Assembly (NCBI GenBank): GCA_045652125.1
Contig: JAZRTT010000019.1
Coordinates: forward strand, 1 to 64,000
Length of the DNA: 64,000 nucleotides
From: Avoscillospira sp045652125
Lineage (GTDB): Bacteria > Bacillota > Clostridia > Oscillospirales > Oscillospiraceae
Direction of reading: 5' to 3'
Position 1 is the stretch's first letter, and the number at the start of each line of letters is the position of its first letter. This document shows positions 43,314 through 52,402 of the stretch, piece after piece. The notes beneath the pieces were generated by a model. It worked only from the letters and a program-made list of their open reading frames with translations. It was not told where the DNA came from and searched no databases. Made by a program: the position numbers and the translations under genes.

Positions 43314-45953
43314 TTACTTTTTCAGTCTTGCTTCGCTTTCTTTCAATTGTTGGAGCAGACTTTCTGCTTTTTTCAGCTTCTCCCGCTCTGCGGCAACTAC
43401 ATTTTCCGGAGCACGTGCGACAAAGTTTTCATTGTCCAGCTTGTTTCTCAGACCAAAGATATTTTTTTCCGCCTTTTCTATTTCTTTGGCAACACGCTCC
43501 AACTCCTTCTCCATATCCACCAATTCGTTCATGGGCATATACAAAGCGGCATCGGAAGTGACGGCAGAAACCATATCTTCATAACCTTCAGGGGCCTGAC
43601 GGGACACGATCAGCTCACTGGCATAAGCCAAACGAGAAATGAACGCCATACCCTGCCGGAAGATTCCCTCTTTTTCCGTAACGACATACAGAGTGGACTT
43701 TCTGGAAGGAGGAACATTCAGATCGGCACGGCGGTTTCTCACAGCACGGATGGCATTCATAACGGATTCCATCGCGGCTTCTTCCTCAGAGAAGTTCAGA
43801 GCTTCTGTGTACTCCGGCCACCGGGCAGTCATCAGATAATTTCCATCGTGGGGAATGGCCTGCCAGATCTCTTCCGTAATAAACGGCATGAAGGGATGCA
43901 GCAGCCGCAGGAACTGATCCAGAACATAGACCAGAGTCTGCTGGGCAACCAGCTTGCTCTGCTCATTGTCTGCATACAGGCGGGATTTAGTCAGTTCAAT
44001 ATACCAGTCACAGTAATCATCCCAGATAAAGTCGTAGACTTTGGCAGATGCCACGCCCAGCTCATAATTATCCAGATTTTCCGTAACTTCCTTTACCAGT
44101 TCGTTCAGCCTGGAGAGAATCCATTTATCTTCGATCTCCAGTTTGGAGGTATCGGGAAGTACATTCTTTTCGATGGTCATATTCATCATGACATATCGGC
44201 TTGCGTTCCAGATCTTGTTGGCAAAGTTCCGCATGGCTTCACATTTTTCCACATAGAAGCGCATATCGTTGCCGGGACTGTTGCCGGTGATCAGATTGAA
44301 CCGCAGTGCATCGGCGCCATACTTTTCCGCCATTTCCAGCGGGTCTATGCCATTGCCCAGAGATTTGGACATTTTTCTTCCCTTATCATCGCGCACCAGA
44401 CCGTGGATAAATACAGTTTGGAAGGGTTCTTGTTTCATCTGCTCCATACCGGAGAAGATCATACGCGCAACCCAGAAGAAGATAATATCGTAGCCTGTAA
44501 CCATAACACTGGTAGGATACCAATAGTTCAGTGCATCGGTGTTTTCCGGCCAGCCCAACGTGGAAAACGGCCACAGTGCAGAGGAGAACCATGTATCCAG
44601 AACATCCTCTTCCCGCGTCAGCTTCCTGCTGCCGCATTTGGCACAGCAGTCAGGGTCTTTCCGGGATACATTGATATGGCCACAGTCCTCGCAGTACCAG
44701 GCAGGAATCTGATGCCCCCACCAAAGCTGCCGGGAAATACACCAATCATGGACATTCTCCATCCAGTTGGTATAGGTCTTGGTGAAACGCTCCGGAACAA
44801 ACTTGATCCGACCATCTCTCACCACATCAATGGCAGCTTTTGCCAGAGGCTCCATTTTCACAAACCATTGGGCTGAGATCAGCGGCTCCACATCATTGTG
44901 GCAGCGATAGCAGGTACCCACATTGTGAGAGTAGGGCTCGATCTTTTCCATGAGGCCCAGCGCTTCCAGTTCTTCTACCACAGCTTTGCGGCAGGTATAA
45001 CGGTCCATACCTTCGAATTTCCCACCGTTTTCATTGATGGTACCATTGTCATTGAGGACACGGATACTGTCAAGGTTGTGGCGAAGCCCGACTTCAAAGT
45101 CGTTGGGGTCGTGGGCAGGAGTCATCTTCACGCAGCCCGTACCAAAGTCCATCTCCACATACTCGTCCGCAACGATGGGAATCTCCCGGTTCATAATGGG
45201 CAGCATAACCGTCTTTCCCACCAGATCCTGATACCGTTGGTCATCCGGATGAACAGCCACACCGGTATCACCCATCATGGTTTCAGGACGGGTCGTAGCG
45301 ACCACCAGATAGCGACCGGAACCGTCTGCCAAAGGATAGCGCATATGCCACAGATTTCCGGGCTTATCTGCATATTCCACCTCTGCATCGGACAGGGCAG
45401 TCAGGCAATTGGGACACCAGTTGATGATACGGCTGCCTTTGTAGATCAAGCCCTTGTCATACAGCTCGCAGAAGGTTTCACGGACAGCTTTGGAACAGCC
45501 TTCGTCCATGGTGAAACGGCTGCGGCTCCAGTCACAGGAAGCACCCAACTTCATCTGCTGCTTGACAATACGGTCACCATACTTATTTTTCCAGTCCCAG
45601 ACACGCTCTAAGAATTTTTCACGACCCAGATCATAGCGGGTCAGACCTTCCTGAACACGCAAGTTCTCCTCCACCTTGATCTGAGTGGCAATACCTGCGT
45701 GGTCGGTTCCGGGAAGCCACAGGGCTTCGTATCCCTGCATCCGTTTGAAGCGGGTCAGAATATCCTGCAGCGTCGCATCCAACGCATGGCCCATATGCAG
45801 CTGACCGGTGACATTGGGAGGGGGCATGACAATGGAAAACGGCTTCTTCTCCGGGTCCGGTCGGGCCTCGAAGCAACCATTATCCATCCACATCTTATAA
45901 ATTTCGTCTTCTACGATCTTGGGGTCATAGACCTTTGGCAGCTCTCTTGCCAT
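43314..45953 (-). CDS. valS: Valyl-tRNA synthetase
   Basis: An 879-residue class I synthetase that charges tRNA-Val. The HIGH-type motif is PPPNVTGQLHMGHALD, the ATP motif KMSKSLGNGIDP, and an editing domain lies between them (TTRPETMMGDTGVAVHP, FGTGCVKMTPAHDPND). A C-terminal coiled coil (residues about 810-879) is typical of ValS. The ATG at 45953 has a TAGGAG site; a GTG at 45962 overlaps that site. Expression is controlled by the T-box leader just upstream. Confidence 0.97.
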   Translation of the reverse strand: MARELPKVYDPKIVEDEIYKMWMDNGCFEARPDPEKKPFSIVMPPPNVTGQLHMGHALDATLQDILTRFKRMQGYEALWLPGTDHAGIATQIKVEENLRVQEGLTRYDLGREKFLERVWDWKNKYGDRIVKQQMKLGASCDWSRSRFTMDEGCSKAVRETFCELYDKGLIYKGSRIINWCPNCLTALSDAEVEYADKPGNLWHMRYPLADGSGRYLVVATTRPETMMGDTGVAVHPDDQRYQDLVGKTVMLPIMNREIPIVADEYVEMDFGTGCVKMTPAHDPNDFEVGLRHNLDSIRVLNDNGTINENGGKFEGMDRYTCRKAVVEELEALGLMEKIEPYSHNVGTCYRCHNDVEPLISAQWFVKMEPLAKAAIDVVRDGRIKFVPERFTKTYTNWMENVHDWCISRQLWWGHQIPAWYCEDCGHINVSRKDPDCCAKCGSRKLTREEDVLDTWFSSALWPFSTLGWPENTDALNYWYPTSVMVTGYDIIFFWVARMIFSGMEQMKQEPFQTVFIHGLVRDDKGRKMSKSLGNGIDPLEMAEKYGADALRFNLITGNSPGNDMRFYVEKCEAMRNFANKIWNASRYVMMNMTIEKNVLPDTSKLEIEDKWILSRLNELVKEVTENLDNYELGVASAKVYDFIWDDYCDWYIELTKSRLYADNEQSKLVAQQTLVYVLDQFLRLLHPFMPFITEEIWQAIPHDGNYLMTARWPEYTEALNFSEEEAAMESVMNAIRAVRNRRADLNVPPSRKSTLYVVTEKEGIFRQGMAFISRLAYASELIVSRQAPEGYEDMVSAVTSDAALYMPMNELVDMEKELERVAKEIEKAEKNIFGLRNKLDNENFVARAPENVVAAEREKLKKAESLLQQLKESEARLKK

Positions 45954-45984
45954 ACAATTCACTCCTAAATTCCTTCTAAAATAG

Positions 45985-46215
45985 AAAACGCCCTGAGCAT
46001 AAGCTCAGGGCGGACTTTCTCCGTGGTACCACCTGAATTCCCGAAAATGCGGGCACTTCATCCTCTGTATCGGGAGGACCCGTCCGGCTTACTGATGGTT
46101 CAGCCGGCCGCTCTGAGGCGACTTCAACCCGCTGACAAGAAAGGCTTGCACCGACCGCCTTCTCTCTTACTTGTATCCGGGCATACTACTCCTCTTCTTC
46201 GCGTTAACCGTTGTT
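45985..46215 (-). promoter_or_regulatory. Valine T-box leader of valS
   Basis: The minus strand carries the 14-base T-box sequence AGGTGGTACCACGG at 46034-46021, followed by a terminator stem (45989-45998 with 46003-46012) and T-run. Upstream, stem I shows the GA-rich internal loop and the distal GGTGCAAGCC-like loop. The 3' strand contains GAA-GTC-GCCTC, so the specifier codon is read as GTC (valine) at 46122-46120. Uncharged tRNA-Val should bind here and allow transcription into valS. A coding role is excluded by these structures. Confidence 0.95.
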
Positions 46216-46245
46216 GATGATACACGACAAATGCCGTTTTGTCAA

Positions 46246-46743
46246 TCAGATATCTTCAATAATGGGGGACGGCTGCTTGGGCTGGGTATTGGTCAAAGCC
46301 ATAAAGGACGACCGGGAGGCCTTAATCTCATTTAGCGCAGTCGCAATAGAATCCTCCGTCCGGCGCAGAGCATCATCTACATACTCGTTGGTGACCTGCT
46401 TCAACTCCTTGATCTTCATCTGGGCATTTTTGATCATTTCGTTGGCCTCGTTCTCAGCCAGAATATAGACCTCTTCCTTGGACATGAGCTGCTGAGCCCG
46501 CTGCTCGGCCTGCTTAAGAATACTCTCAGCTTCACGCTTGGCATTGGTGATAACTTCATTGCGGGATTCCACAATGGTCTTAGCCTGCTTCAGTTCGCTG
46601 GGAAGCTGATTGCTGATCTCATCCAGAAGATCCAGAACTTTGTCCCGTTCCAGCACGCACTTTTCCGCACCCAAAGGCAGACTCCATGCATCCTGCACCA
46701 TTTCGTACAAAGTTGTGATGATCTCTTCAATATTATTCGCCAT
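46246..46743 (-). CDS. Conserved coiled-coil protein
   Basis: A 165-residue, highly charged, largely helical protein with heptad-like pattern from residue 55 to 140 (KREAESILKQAEQRAQQLMSKEE). It has no membrane segment. It resembles the ATP synthase b-subunit-like or DivIVA-like proteins that often follow coaD in Clostridia, whose function is unknown. It starts 15 bases after coaD with a good GGAGG site and ends before the valS T-box. Confidence 0.8.
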   Translation of the reverse strand: MANNIEEIITTLYEMVQDAWSLPLGAEKCVLERDKVLDLLDEISNQLPSELKQAKTIVESRNEVITNAKREAESILKQAEQRAQQLMSKEEVYILAENEANEMIKNAQMKIKELKQVTNEYVDDALRRTEDSIATALNEIKASRSSFMALTNTQPKQPSPIIEDI

Positions 46744-46758
46744 GATAGATCCTCCTTC

Positions 46759-47241
46759 TTATATTTCCTTGATTCGCGCTGTAAAGTCCGGGATGATCTC
46801 TTCCGGCAAAAAGTCGGACAGATCCACCCGATACGTTCCCATTTCCTTAACCACACTGGAACTTAAATACATGAACTGATGCTCCGCTGTCAGGAACATA
46901 GTGTCCAGCCCCGGATTAAGTTTGTGGTTAATGATCGCCATTTGAAATTCCCGTTCAAAGTCAGAAATTGCACGCAATCCCTTGACGATCACACCAGCAC
47001 CCCGCTGCCTGGCATACTCTGCCAGAAGAGAAGCGGAGTGATCCACTTCCACATTTTTGATATGGCCGGTCACACGGCAGATCATCTCCACACGTTCCTC
47101 CAGGGAAAACATGGGATTTTTGTCTCCATTGACCATAACGCAGACGATCAGTTTATCAAAGTTCTTCGCGGCACGCTCGATAATATTCAAATGTCCCTTG
47201 GTGACCGGGTCAAAGCTTCCGGGATATACTGCTATATGCAT
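46759..47241 (-). CDS. coaD: Phosphopantetheine adenylyltransferase
   Basis: A 160-residue nucleotidyltransferase that makes dephospho-CoA. The PGSFDPVTKGHLNII motif holds the T/HxGH site, GLRAISDFEREFQM the substrate contacts and YLSSSVVKEM the ATP-binding end. The ATG at 47241 follows the rsmD stop by 2 bases. A frame extension to 47310 lies in rsmD. Confidence 0.97.
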   Translation of the reverse strand: MHIAVYPGSFDPVTKGHLNIIERAAKNFDKLIVCVMVNGDKNPMFSLEERVEMICRVTGHIKNVEVDHSASLLAEYARQRGAGVIVKGLRAISDFEREFQMAIINHKLNPGLDTMFLTAEHQFMYLSSSVVKEMGTYRVDLSDFLPEEIIPDFTARIKEI

Positions 47242-47243
47242 GG

Positions 47244-47792
47244 TCAGTTGCTTTCCTTTCGGAATATGGTGATCCAAGTCTTTCCGTACCGGTAGTCTTT
47301 CACCCGACAAAGCCCCGGAATCTCCAACTCCAGTTGTTTTTCGGCCGGTCTTTCACAGATTATTATACCACGCTCTGAAAGAATGTCAATTTCTGATATT
47401 TTATTTAGGGCATTTTCCAGAAAAATCTCAGCGTAAGGTGGGTCCAAAAAGACAATATCAAACTGTTCTTTGCATTTCTGCAAGAAGTTCAGGTAATGAT
47501 CCTGTATGACCGAGGCCCGTCCGGACAAGCCGGTCAGACAAAGGTTCTCCTTGATCAACATACAGGCATCTTTCCATTCATCTACAAAAACCGCACAGGA
47601 TGCACCGCGGCTCAACGCCTCAATACCCATCTGCCCCGTCCCTGCAAACAAATCCAGAAACCGGCTCCCCTGTATCTCAAACTGGATAATGGAAAATACA
47701 GCTTCCTTCACGCGGTCTGCTGTCGGTCTTGTTTTTGTGCCTTTTGGCGTTTTTAGCCGTACACCTCCGGCGGAGCCTGTGATCACTCTCAT
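47244..47792 (-). CDS. rsmD: 16S rRNA (guanine(966)-N(2))-methyltransferase RsmD
   Basis: A 182-residue SAM-dependent enzyme that methylates G966 of 16S rRNA. The start MRVITGSAGGVRLKTP, FLDLFAGTGQMGIEALSRGA (SAM site) and the catalytic motif LDPPYAE are all present. The start overlaps the uvrC stop, and coaD follows directly, which is the usual rsmD-coaD pairing. Confidence 0.96.
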   Translation of the reverse strand: MRVITGSAGGVRLKTPKGTKTRPTADRVKEAVFSIIQFEIQGSRFLDLFAGTGQMGIEALSRGASCAVFVDEWKDACMLIKENLCLTGLSGRASVIQDHYLNFLQKCKEQFDIVFLDPPYAEIFLENALNKISEIDILSERGIIICERPAEKQLELEIPGLCRVKDYRYGKTWITIFRKESN

Positions 47793-49618
47793 GTTGAGTC
47801 TCCTTGATTGGACCGAAAATAGTCATAAACAGCCTGTGCCTGATTGGCAGGCAATAATTGACACAGTTCCTCCCGGGAAGCCTTTTGCACCCCCGCCACA
47901 GAATGAAATCTGGACAAAAGTGCCTTTTTCCTTGCAGGGCCAATTCCCGGAATCTCGTCCAGCACCGACTCCCGAAGCCGCTTGCTGCGCAGCTTGCGGT
48001 GATATTCTATGGCAAAACGGTGTGTCTCCTCCTGAATCTTCCCGATCAAAGCAAAGACGGCGGGAACTGCCTGTATGCTGATCTCCTGCCCCTGGGGTGT
48101 CACCAACGCTCTGGTGCGATGGCGATGATCTTTGACCATGCCGAACACCGGCACTTCCAGCCCAAGTGACTGCAAAGCACTTTGAGCGGTCTGCGCATGG
48201 GTGATTCCGCCATCTATCAGCAGCAGATCGGGCGCCCGGTCAAATCCTGCATCCCCGTTGAGGTAGTGGGTAAATCTTCTGATTAATATCTGTGTCATAG
48301 ATGCGTAGTCATCCTGATCTGCCAGATCTTTGACCCGAAACCGACGATAATCTTTTTTCAGCGGTTTCCCATCTGCAAAAACCACCATGGAAGCCACAAT
48401 ATCCGTTCCGGCAGTATTGGAAATATCAAAGGCTTCCATTCGTTCCGGGCGCTGCGGCAGCCCCAGCAGGCTTTGAAGCAGCCCCAGTGTGCCTGCCCTG
48501 CGTTCTTCTCCGGATGTGACGCGCTCGGCTTCCTCCTGTGCATTTTTGTTTGCCAACTGTACCAAAGAAACGCCGTCACCCCGCAGCGGTGTGCGAATGT
48601 GTACCCGTTTTTTCAGGTTTTTCATAAGAAGATCGGAAAGCAGTTGTGCATCCTCCATTTCACAAGGAAGCAAAACCTCTTTCGGCACACAATTTCCGGA
48701 CAGGTAATACTGCTTTACAAGAGAGGAGACAGCCTCTTCCCTGTTCCCCGACAACGGCAGGATCTCATAGCTCTTATCCAACAAACTGCCATCGACATAA
48801 TGCAGAACAGCAAAACAAGCCTTGGCTGTACCTTCGTAATAACCGATCACATCCGTATGAGCCATTCTCCCGGCTGTGACCAACTGCTTTTTTCCTAAAT
48901 TTTCAATGGCAAGAACACGGTCCCGAATAATAGCTGCCCGCTCAAACAGCAAATTTTCTGCAGCCTGCTCCATTTCCCGGCGAAACTGTTGGGCAATCTG
49001 TTTGTACTTCCCCTGCAGCAGCAGGGTTACCTGCTCCATGGTCTGCCGATATTGCTCCTGCATTTTCCCCGGCTGACACCATCCATCACAGTTATTCATA
49101 TGATAGTTGAGGCACGGACGGCTCTTTCCCACATCTCTGGGAAACACTTTACTGCAGCCGGGAAGCTTAAATGTAAGGCGAATCGTATCCATCAACTGCT
49201 GCGTCACAAAACGGCCGCCAAACGGTCCGTAATACTCCGCTCCATCGGCGGCTGCACGATTCACCATAGTCATGACGGGATATGCTTCCCTCATGTCGAT
49301 TTTCAGGTAGGGATAGCCTTTGTCATCTTTCAGAAGAATATTGTACTTGGGCATATGCCGCTTGATCAAAGAGCTTTCCAACACCAAGGCTTCAAATTCT
49401 GAGGCAGCGACAATGACATCAAAACGGTGAAACTGTGACACCATCATCCGGGTCTTGGGGGTATGTGCAGCGGAATCCAAAAAGTATTGGCTCACACGGT
49501 TGCGAAGCTTTTTTGCTTTTCCAACATAGATGACCTTTCCGCTTTTATCCTGCATCAGATAAACACCCGGCTCCATGGGAAGGGCGTGGGCTTTCTCTTT
49601 CAATTCTTCAAAGCTCAT
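47789..49618 (-). CDS. uvrC: Excinuclease ABC subunit UvrC
   Basis: A 609-residue nuclease that cuts on both sides of DNA damage after UvrA/UvrB loading. The N-terminal GIY-YIG domain starts PGVYLMQDKSGKVIYVGKAK, a UVR motif lies near residues 190-225, and the C-terminal RNase H-like endonuclease has AFDISNTAGTDIVASMVVF, DLLLIDGG and helix-hairpin-helix ends (LDEIPGIGPARKKALLSRF). The ATG at 49618 has a GGAGAGG site. A longer frame to 49657 overlaps a terminator and is rejected. Confidence 0.97.
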   Translation of the reverse strand: MSFEELKEKAHALPMEPGVYLMQDKSGKVIYVGKAKKLRNRVSQYFLDSAAHTPKTRMMVSQFHRFDVIVAASEFEALVLESSLIKRHMPKYNILLKDDKGYPYLKIDMREAYPVMTMVNRAAADGAEYYGPFGGRFVTQQLMDTIRLTFKLPGCSKVFPRDVGKSRPCLNYHMNNCDGWCQPGKMQEQYRQTMEQVTLLLQGKYKQIAQQFRREMEQAAENLLFERAAIIRDRVLAIENLGKKQLVTAGRMAHTDVIGYYEGTAKACFAVLHYVDGSLLDKSYEILPLSGNREEAVSSLVKQYYLSGNCVPKEVLLPCEMEDAQLLSDLLMKNLKKRVHIRTPLRGDGVSLVQLANKNAQEEAERVTSGEERRAGTLGLLQSLLGLPQRPERMEAFDISNTAGTDIVASMVVFADGKPLKKDYRRFRVKDLADQDDYASMTQILIRRFTHYLNGDAGFDRAPDLLLIDGGITHAQTAQSALQSLGLEVPVFGMVKDHRHRTRALVTPQGQEISIQAVPAVFALIGKIQEETHRFAIEYHRKLRSKRLRESVLDEIPGIGPARKKALLSRFHSVAGVQKASREELCQLLPANQAQAVYDYFRSNQGDST

Positions 49619-49636
49619 GCAGCACACCTCTCCATA

Positions 49637-49672
49637 GAAAAACTGCCTCAAAAACACAGGTTTTGAGGCAGT
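49637..49672 (-). terminator. Terminator of the Crh-like gene
   Basis: A 12-bp stem (49642-49653 with 49661-49672) and a minus-strand T-run lie 15 bases after the HPr-family stop and just before uvrC. Confidence 0.88.
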
Positions 49673-49687
49673 AATCTTATTCCGCTA

Positions 49688-49948
49688 TCAGAAAATTTCC
49701 TTAATCAACATTTCAGTCAGCGTATTGACAGCCTCAGCTTCATCGGGGCCTTCTGCAATCAAACTGATACGGGTACCCTTGGTAATTCCCATAGACAGCA
49801 CACCCAACAGGCTTTTGGCGTTAATCCGGCGTTCTTCCACTTCAATCCAGATGCTGGACTTAAATTCGTTGGCTTTCTGGATGAAATAGGTCGCTTGCCG
49901 ATTGTACAGCCCCGATTCGCACTTGACAATAGACTGCTGCATATACAT
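49688..49948 (-). CDS. HPr-family protein lacking the active histidine (Crh-like)
   Basis: An 86-residue HPr-fold protein. True HPr has the phosphoacceptor His15 in GxHARPA; here the segment is GLYNRQA, with Tyr15. The regulatory Ser46 is kept in INAKSLLGVLSMGI. It therefore cannot act as a PTS phosphocarrier, but could be phosphorylated by HprK, as for Crh of Bacillus, and act on CcpA. The ATG at 49948 has an AAGGAGAG site. It is a single gene with its own promoter and terminator, close to neither hprK nor PTS genes. Confidence 0.88.
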   Translation of the reverse strand: MYMQQSIVKCESGLYNRQATYFIQKANEFKSSIWIEVEERRINAKSLLGVLSMGITKGTRISLIAEGPDEAEAVNTLTEMLIKEIF

Positions 49949-49982
49949 AGTATGACTCTCCTTATGGCAATCTTATACCATC

Positions 49983-50010
49983 ATTTTAGCAAATTTTATA
50001 AAAAAGTCAA
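49983..50010 (-). promoter_or_regulatory. Promoter of the Crh-like gene
   Basis: The minus strand has TTGACT (50010-50005), a 16-bp spacer and TAAAAT (49988-49983), 35 bases upstream of the start. Confidence 0.7.
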
Positions 50011-50016
50011 TGATAA

Positions 50017-52392
50017 TTATGCAAATTCAACGATAGTTACGCCATCTTCTCCCTCGCCATAGGATCCGAGCCGATATTTTTTTACATATTTGCACCTTTT
50101 CAGTTCTGCATGCACCGCCGCACGCAGGATTCCCGTTCCTTTGCCGTGAATGATTCGGACAGAAGGACGGTTGGCAAGAAACGCATTGTCCAAAAATATA
50201 CCCAAAACGCCTTGTATCTCATCCGATGCCATGCCGCGGATATCCAGTTCCGGCAAAGCCCCTTCCATCCGAAGCTCTCTCTGCGTCCCCTGCGGCTTTT
50301 GTTTGACCAATTTTGCCTGCGGCGTTTCCACCGGATAGATTTCTTCTGCTTTGGCTGTGATCTTCATGTTTCCTGCCTGCAGAGCGTAGGTTCCGTCTTT
50401 ATTGATGGCTAAAACCGAAGCATGAGAGCCGTATTTCAGCAGTTCCACCGTATCTCCAATCTGAATGGCTCTGTCAGGTTTTGGCCGTTTGGGAAGTTCC
50501 TTCTCCCCTGCCAATCTGCTTTCTGCCTCGTTGAGACTTCTGCGCAGTTGGGACTGTTTGAGATTGACTCCATGTGCATCGGCCGTATCTTTCATCTGCT
50601 TTCGAAGCTGTTTCAGTTCTTCCTGCACCGCATTGGCAGTCCGGCGGGCATCATCAATAATGTGCTGTGCCTCCTGTCTTGCCTTGGCTACCGCCTTTTC
50701 TTTCTCTTTTTTCAGTTCGCTGAAATAGGCATCTGACTGTTTCTTGGTCTGCTCCGTCTGCCGGCGCAGAAGCTCTGCCTCCTGTCTGGCCAGTTCCATT
50801 GCCTGACGCTGCTGTTCCAGCTGATCCAGCACATCTTCAAAGTTCGCATCATTCTCGTTAACCAGATTTCCCGCTGCTTCAATAATATGTGCCGGCAGCC
50901 CCAGCTTTCTGGAAATAGCAAACGCATTGGACTTACCGGGAATCCCAATGAGCAGCCGATAGGTAGGCTGCAGCGTCTCCACATCAAATTCACAGGAGGC
51001 ATTCATAACGCCGGCGGTTCGCATGGCAAAAAGCTTTAGCTCCGCATAATGCGTCGTCGCAGCCACATAAGCCCCCTGCTGACGGCAATACTGAATCAGC
51101 GCCACTGCCAGTGCTGCACCTTCGGCAGGATCTGTTCCGGCTCCCAACTCATCAAAAAGTACCAGCGACTCCCTGTCACACAAAGAGATGATCTCCACAA
51201 TATTCTTCATGTGAGCTGAAAAAGTGGACAAAGACTGCTCGATGGATTGTTCGTCACCAATATCCGCCAAAACATGCCGGTAAACGGAAATACAGCTCCC
51301 ATCCTCTGCAGGGATGTGCAGACCGCACTCTGCCATCAGAGTCAGCAGACCGATGGTTTTCAGGGTCACTGTCTTGCCGCCGGTATTCGGGCCGGTAATG
51401 ACCATCGTATCAAAATCATCTCCCAGACGCACGGAGATCGGCACGACTTTTTGTTTATCAATCAAGGGGTGTCGGGCTTTTATCAGTTCCAGTTTTCCAT
51501 CTTCCCGAATCTCCGGTTCCATCGCATCCATGAGAAAAGAAAGCTTTGCCCGGGCAAAAATGCAATCCAGCTGCACCAGATTTTCAAAATTTTGATCAAT
51601 GTGACTGCGATAGGCCGCCACTTCCGCAGAAAGCTCCGCCAGAATCCTCTCGATCTCCTTGTGTTCCCTGGCAAACAGTTCCCGCAGGGTATTATTTGCA
51701 TTGACTGCCTGCATTGGCTCAATAAAAAATGTACTGCCGGAGGAAGACACATCGTGTACCAATCCCGGAACGGAAGACTTATATTCACTTTTTACCGGAA
51801 CTACAAAACGCTCGGAACGAATGGTAATAATCGGTTCCTGCAGAAATTTTGAGTAGGAAGCAGATGAGATAATTTTCTGCAGAGATTCCCGGACTTTTGC
51901 ACTTTGGATCCGGATGTGACGACGAATATCTGCCAATTCGCTGCTGGCAGCATCGGCGATTTCCTCTTCTGAAATAATGGAAGTATCGATCCGGTCTTCC
52001 AGATACTTATTCCCTACCAAACTCAGAAAATAAGGATCCAATACAGAAGAAACTGCATCGGTTTCTGCGTAGTTTTTTACCAGACGGGCACAGCGAAGAA
52101 CGGCGGAAATTTGCAAAAGCTCTCCTGCAGACAGACTGCCGCCCCGATCTGCCCGGGAAAGAGATTCTCCCACATCCCGAATCCCACTCAATCCGGGAGA
52201 CCCCTTTTGGGTGATCATCCGACAGGCTGCGGAAGTCTGCTCCTGAAGAAAATGAATCTCATCCCGATCGGTCTGGGGCCGTAAAGCCGCACAGCGGTTT
52301 CTGGCCTCATCGCTGGATGCTTGCTCTGCCAGCATCTGCAGCACGGCATCCAGCTCCAGCTTATGTATTGATTTTTCATATAATTCACTCAT
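50017..52392 (-). CDS. mutS2: Endonuclease MutS2
   Basis: A 791-residue MutS-family ATPase of the MutS2 group, which acts against recombination and in ribosome rescue rather than in mismatch repair. The clamp and lever domains come first, then Walker A GPNTGGKTVTLKTIG, Walker B VLFDELGAGTDP, a long coiled coil (about 510-620) and a C-terminal Smr nuclease domain (ELDIRGM, VRIIHGKGTGILR). The ATG at 52392 has an AAGGAT site; an in-frame start at 52413 is possible. It follows recO by 10 bases. Confidence 0.96.
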   Translation of the reverse strand: MSELYEKSIHKLELDAVLQMLAEQASSDEARNRCAALRPQTDRDEIHFLQEQTSAACRMITQKGSPGLSGIRDVGESLSRADRGGSLSAGELLQISAVLRCARLVKNYAETDAVSSVLDPYFLSLVGNKYLEDRIDTSIISEEEIADAASSELADIRRHIRIQSAKVRESLQKIISSASYSKFLQEPIITIRSERFVVPVKSEYKSSVPGLVHDVSSSGSTFFIEPMQAVNANNTLRELFAREHKEIERILAELSAEVAAYRSHIDQNFENLVQLDCIFARAKLSFLMDAMEPEIREDGKLELIKARHPLIDKQKVVPISVRLGDDFDTMVITGPNTGGKTVTLKTIGLLTLMAECGLHIPAEDGSCISVYRHVLADIGDEQSIEQSLSTFSAHMKNIVEIISLCDRESLVLFDELGAGTDPAEGAALAVALIQYCRQQGAYVAATTHYAELKLFAMRTAGVMNASCEFDVETLQPTYRLLIGIPGKSNAFAISRKLGLPAHIIEAAGNLVNENDANFEDVLDQLEQQRQAMELARQEAELLRRQTEQTKKQSDAYFSELKKEKEKAVAKARQEAQHIIDDARRTANAVQEELKQLRKQMKDTADAHGVNLKQSQLRRSLNEAESRLAGEKELPKRPKPDRAIQIGDTVELLKYGSHASVLAINKDGTYALQAGNMKITAKAEEIYPVETPQAKLVKQKPQGTQRELRMEGALPELDIRGMASDEIQGVLGIFLDNAFLANRPSVRIIHGKGTGILRAAVHAELKRCKYVKKYRLGSYGEGEDGVTIVEFA

Positions 52393-52402
52393 GTCAATAT
52401 CC

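Noticed and set aside
43173..44876. A 567-codon plus-strand open frame
   Set aside because: It is antisense to valS, which is complete and motif-rich.
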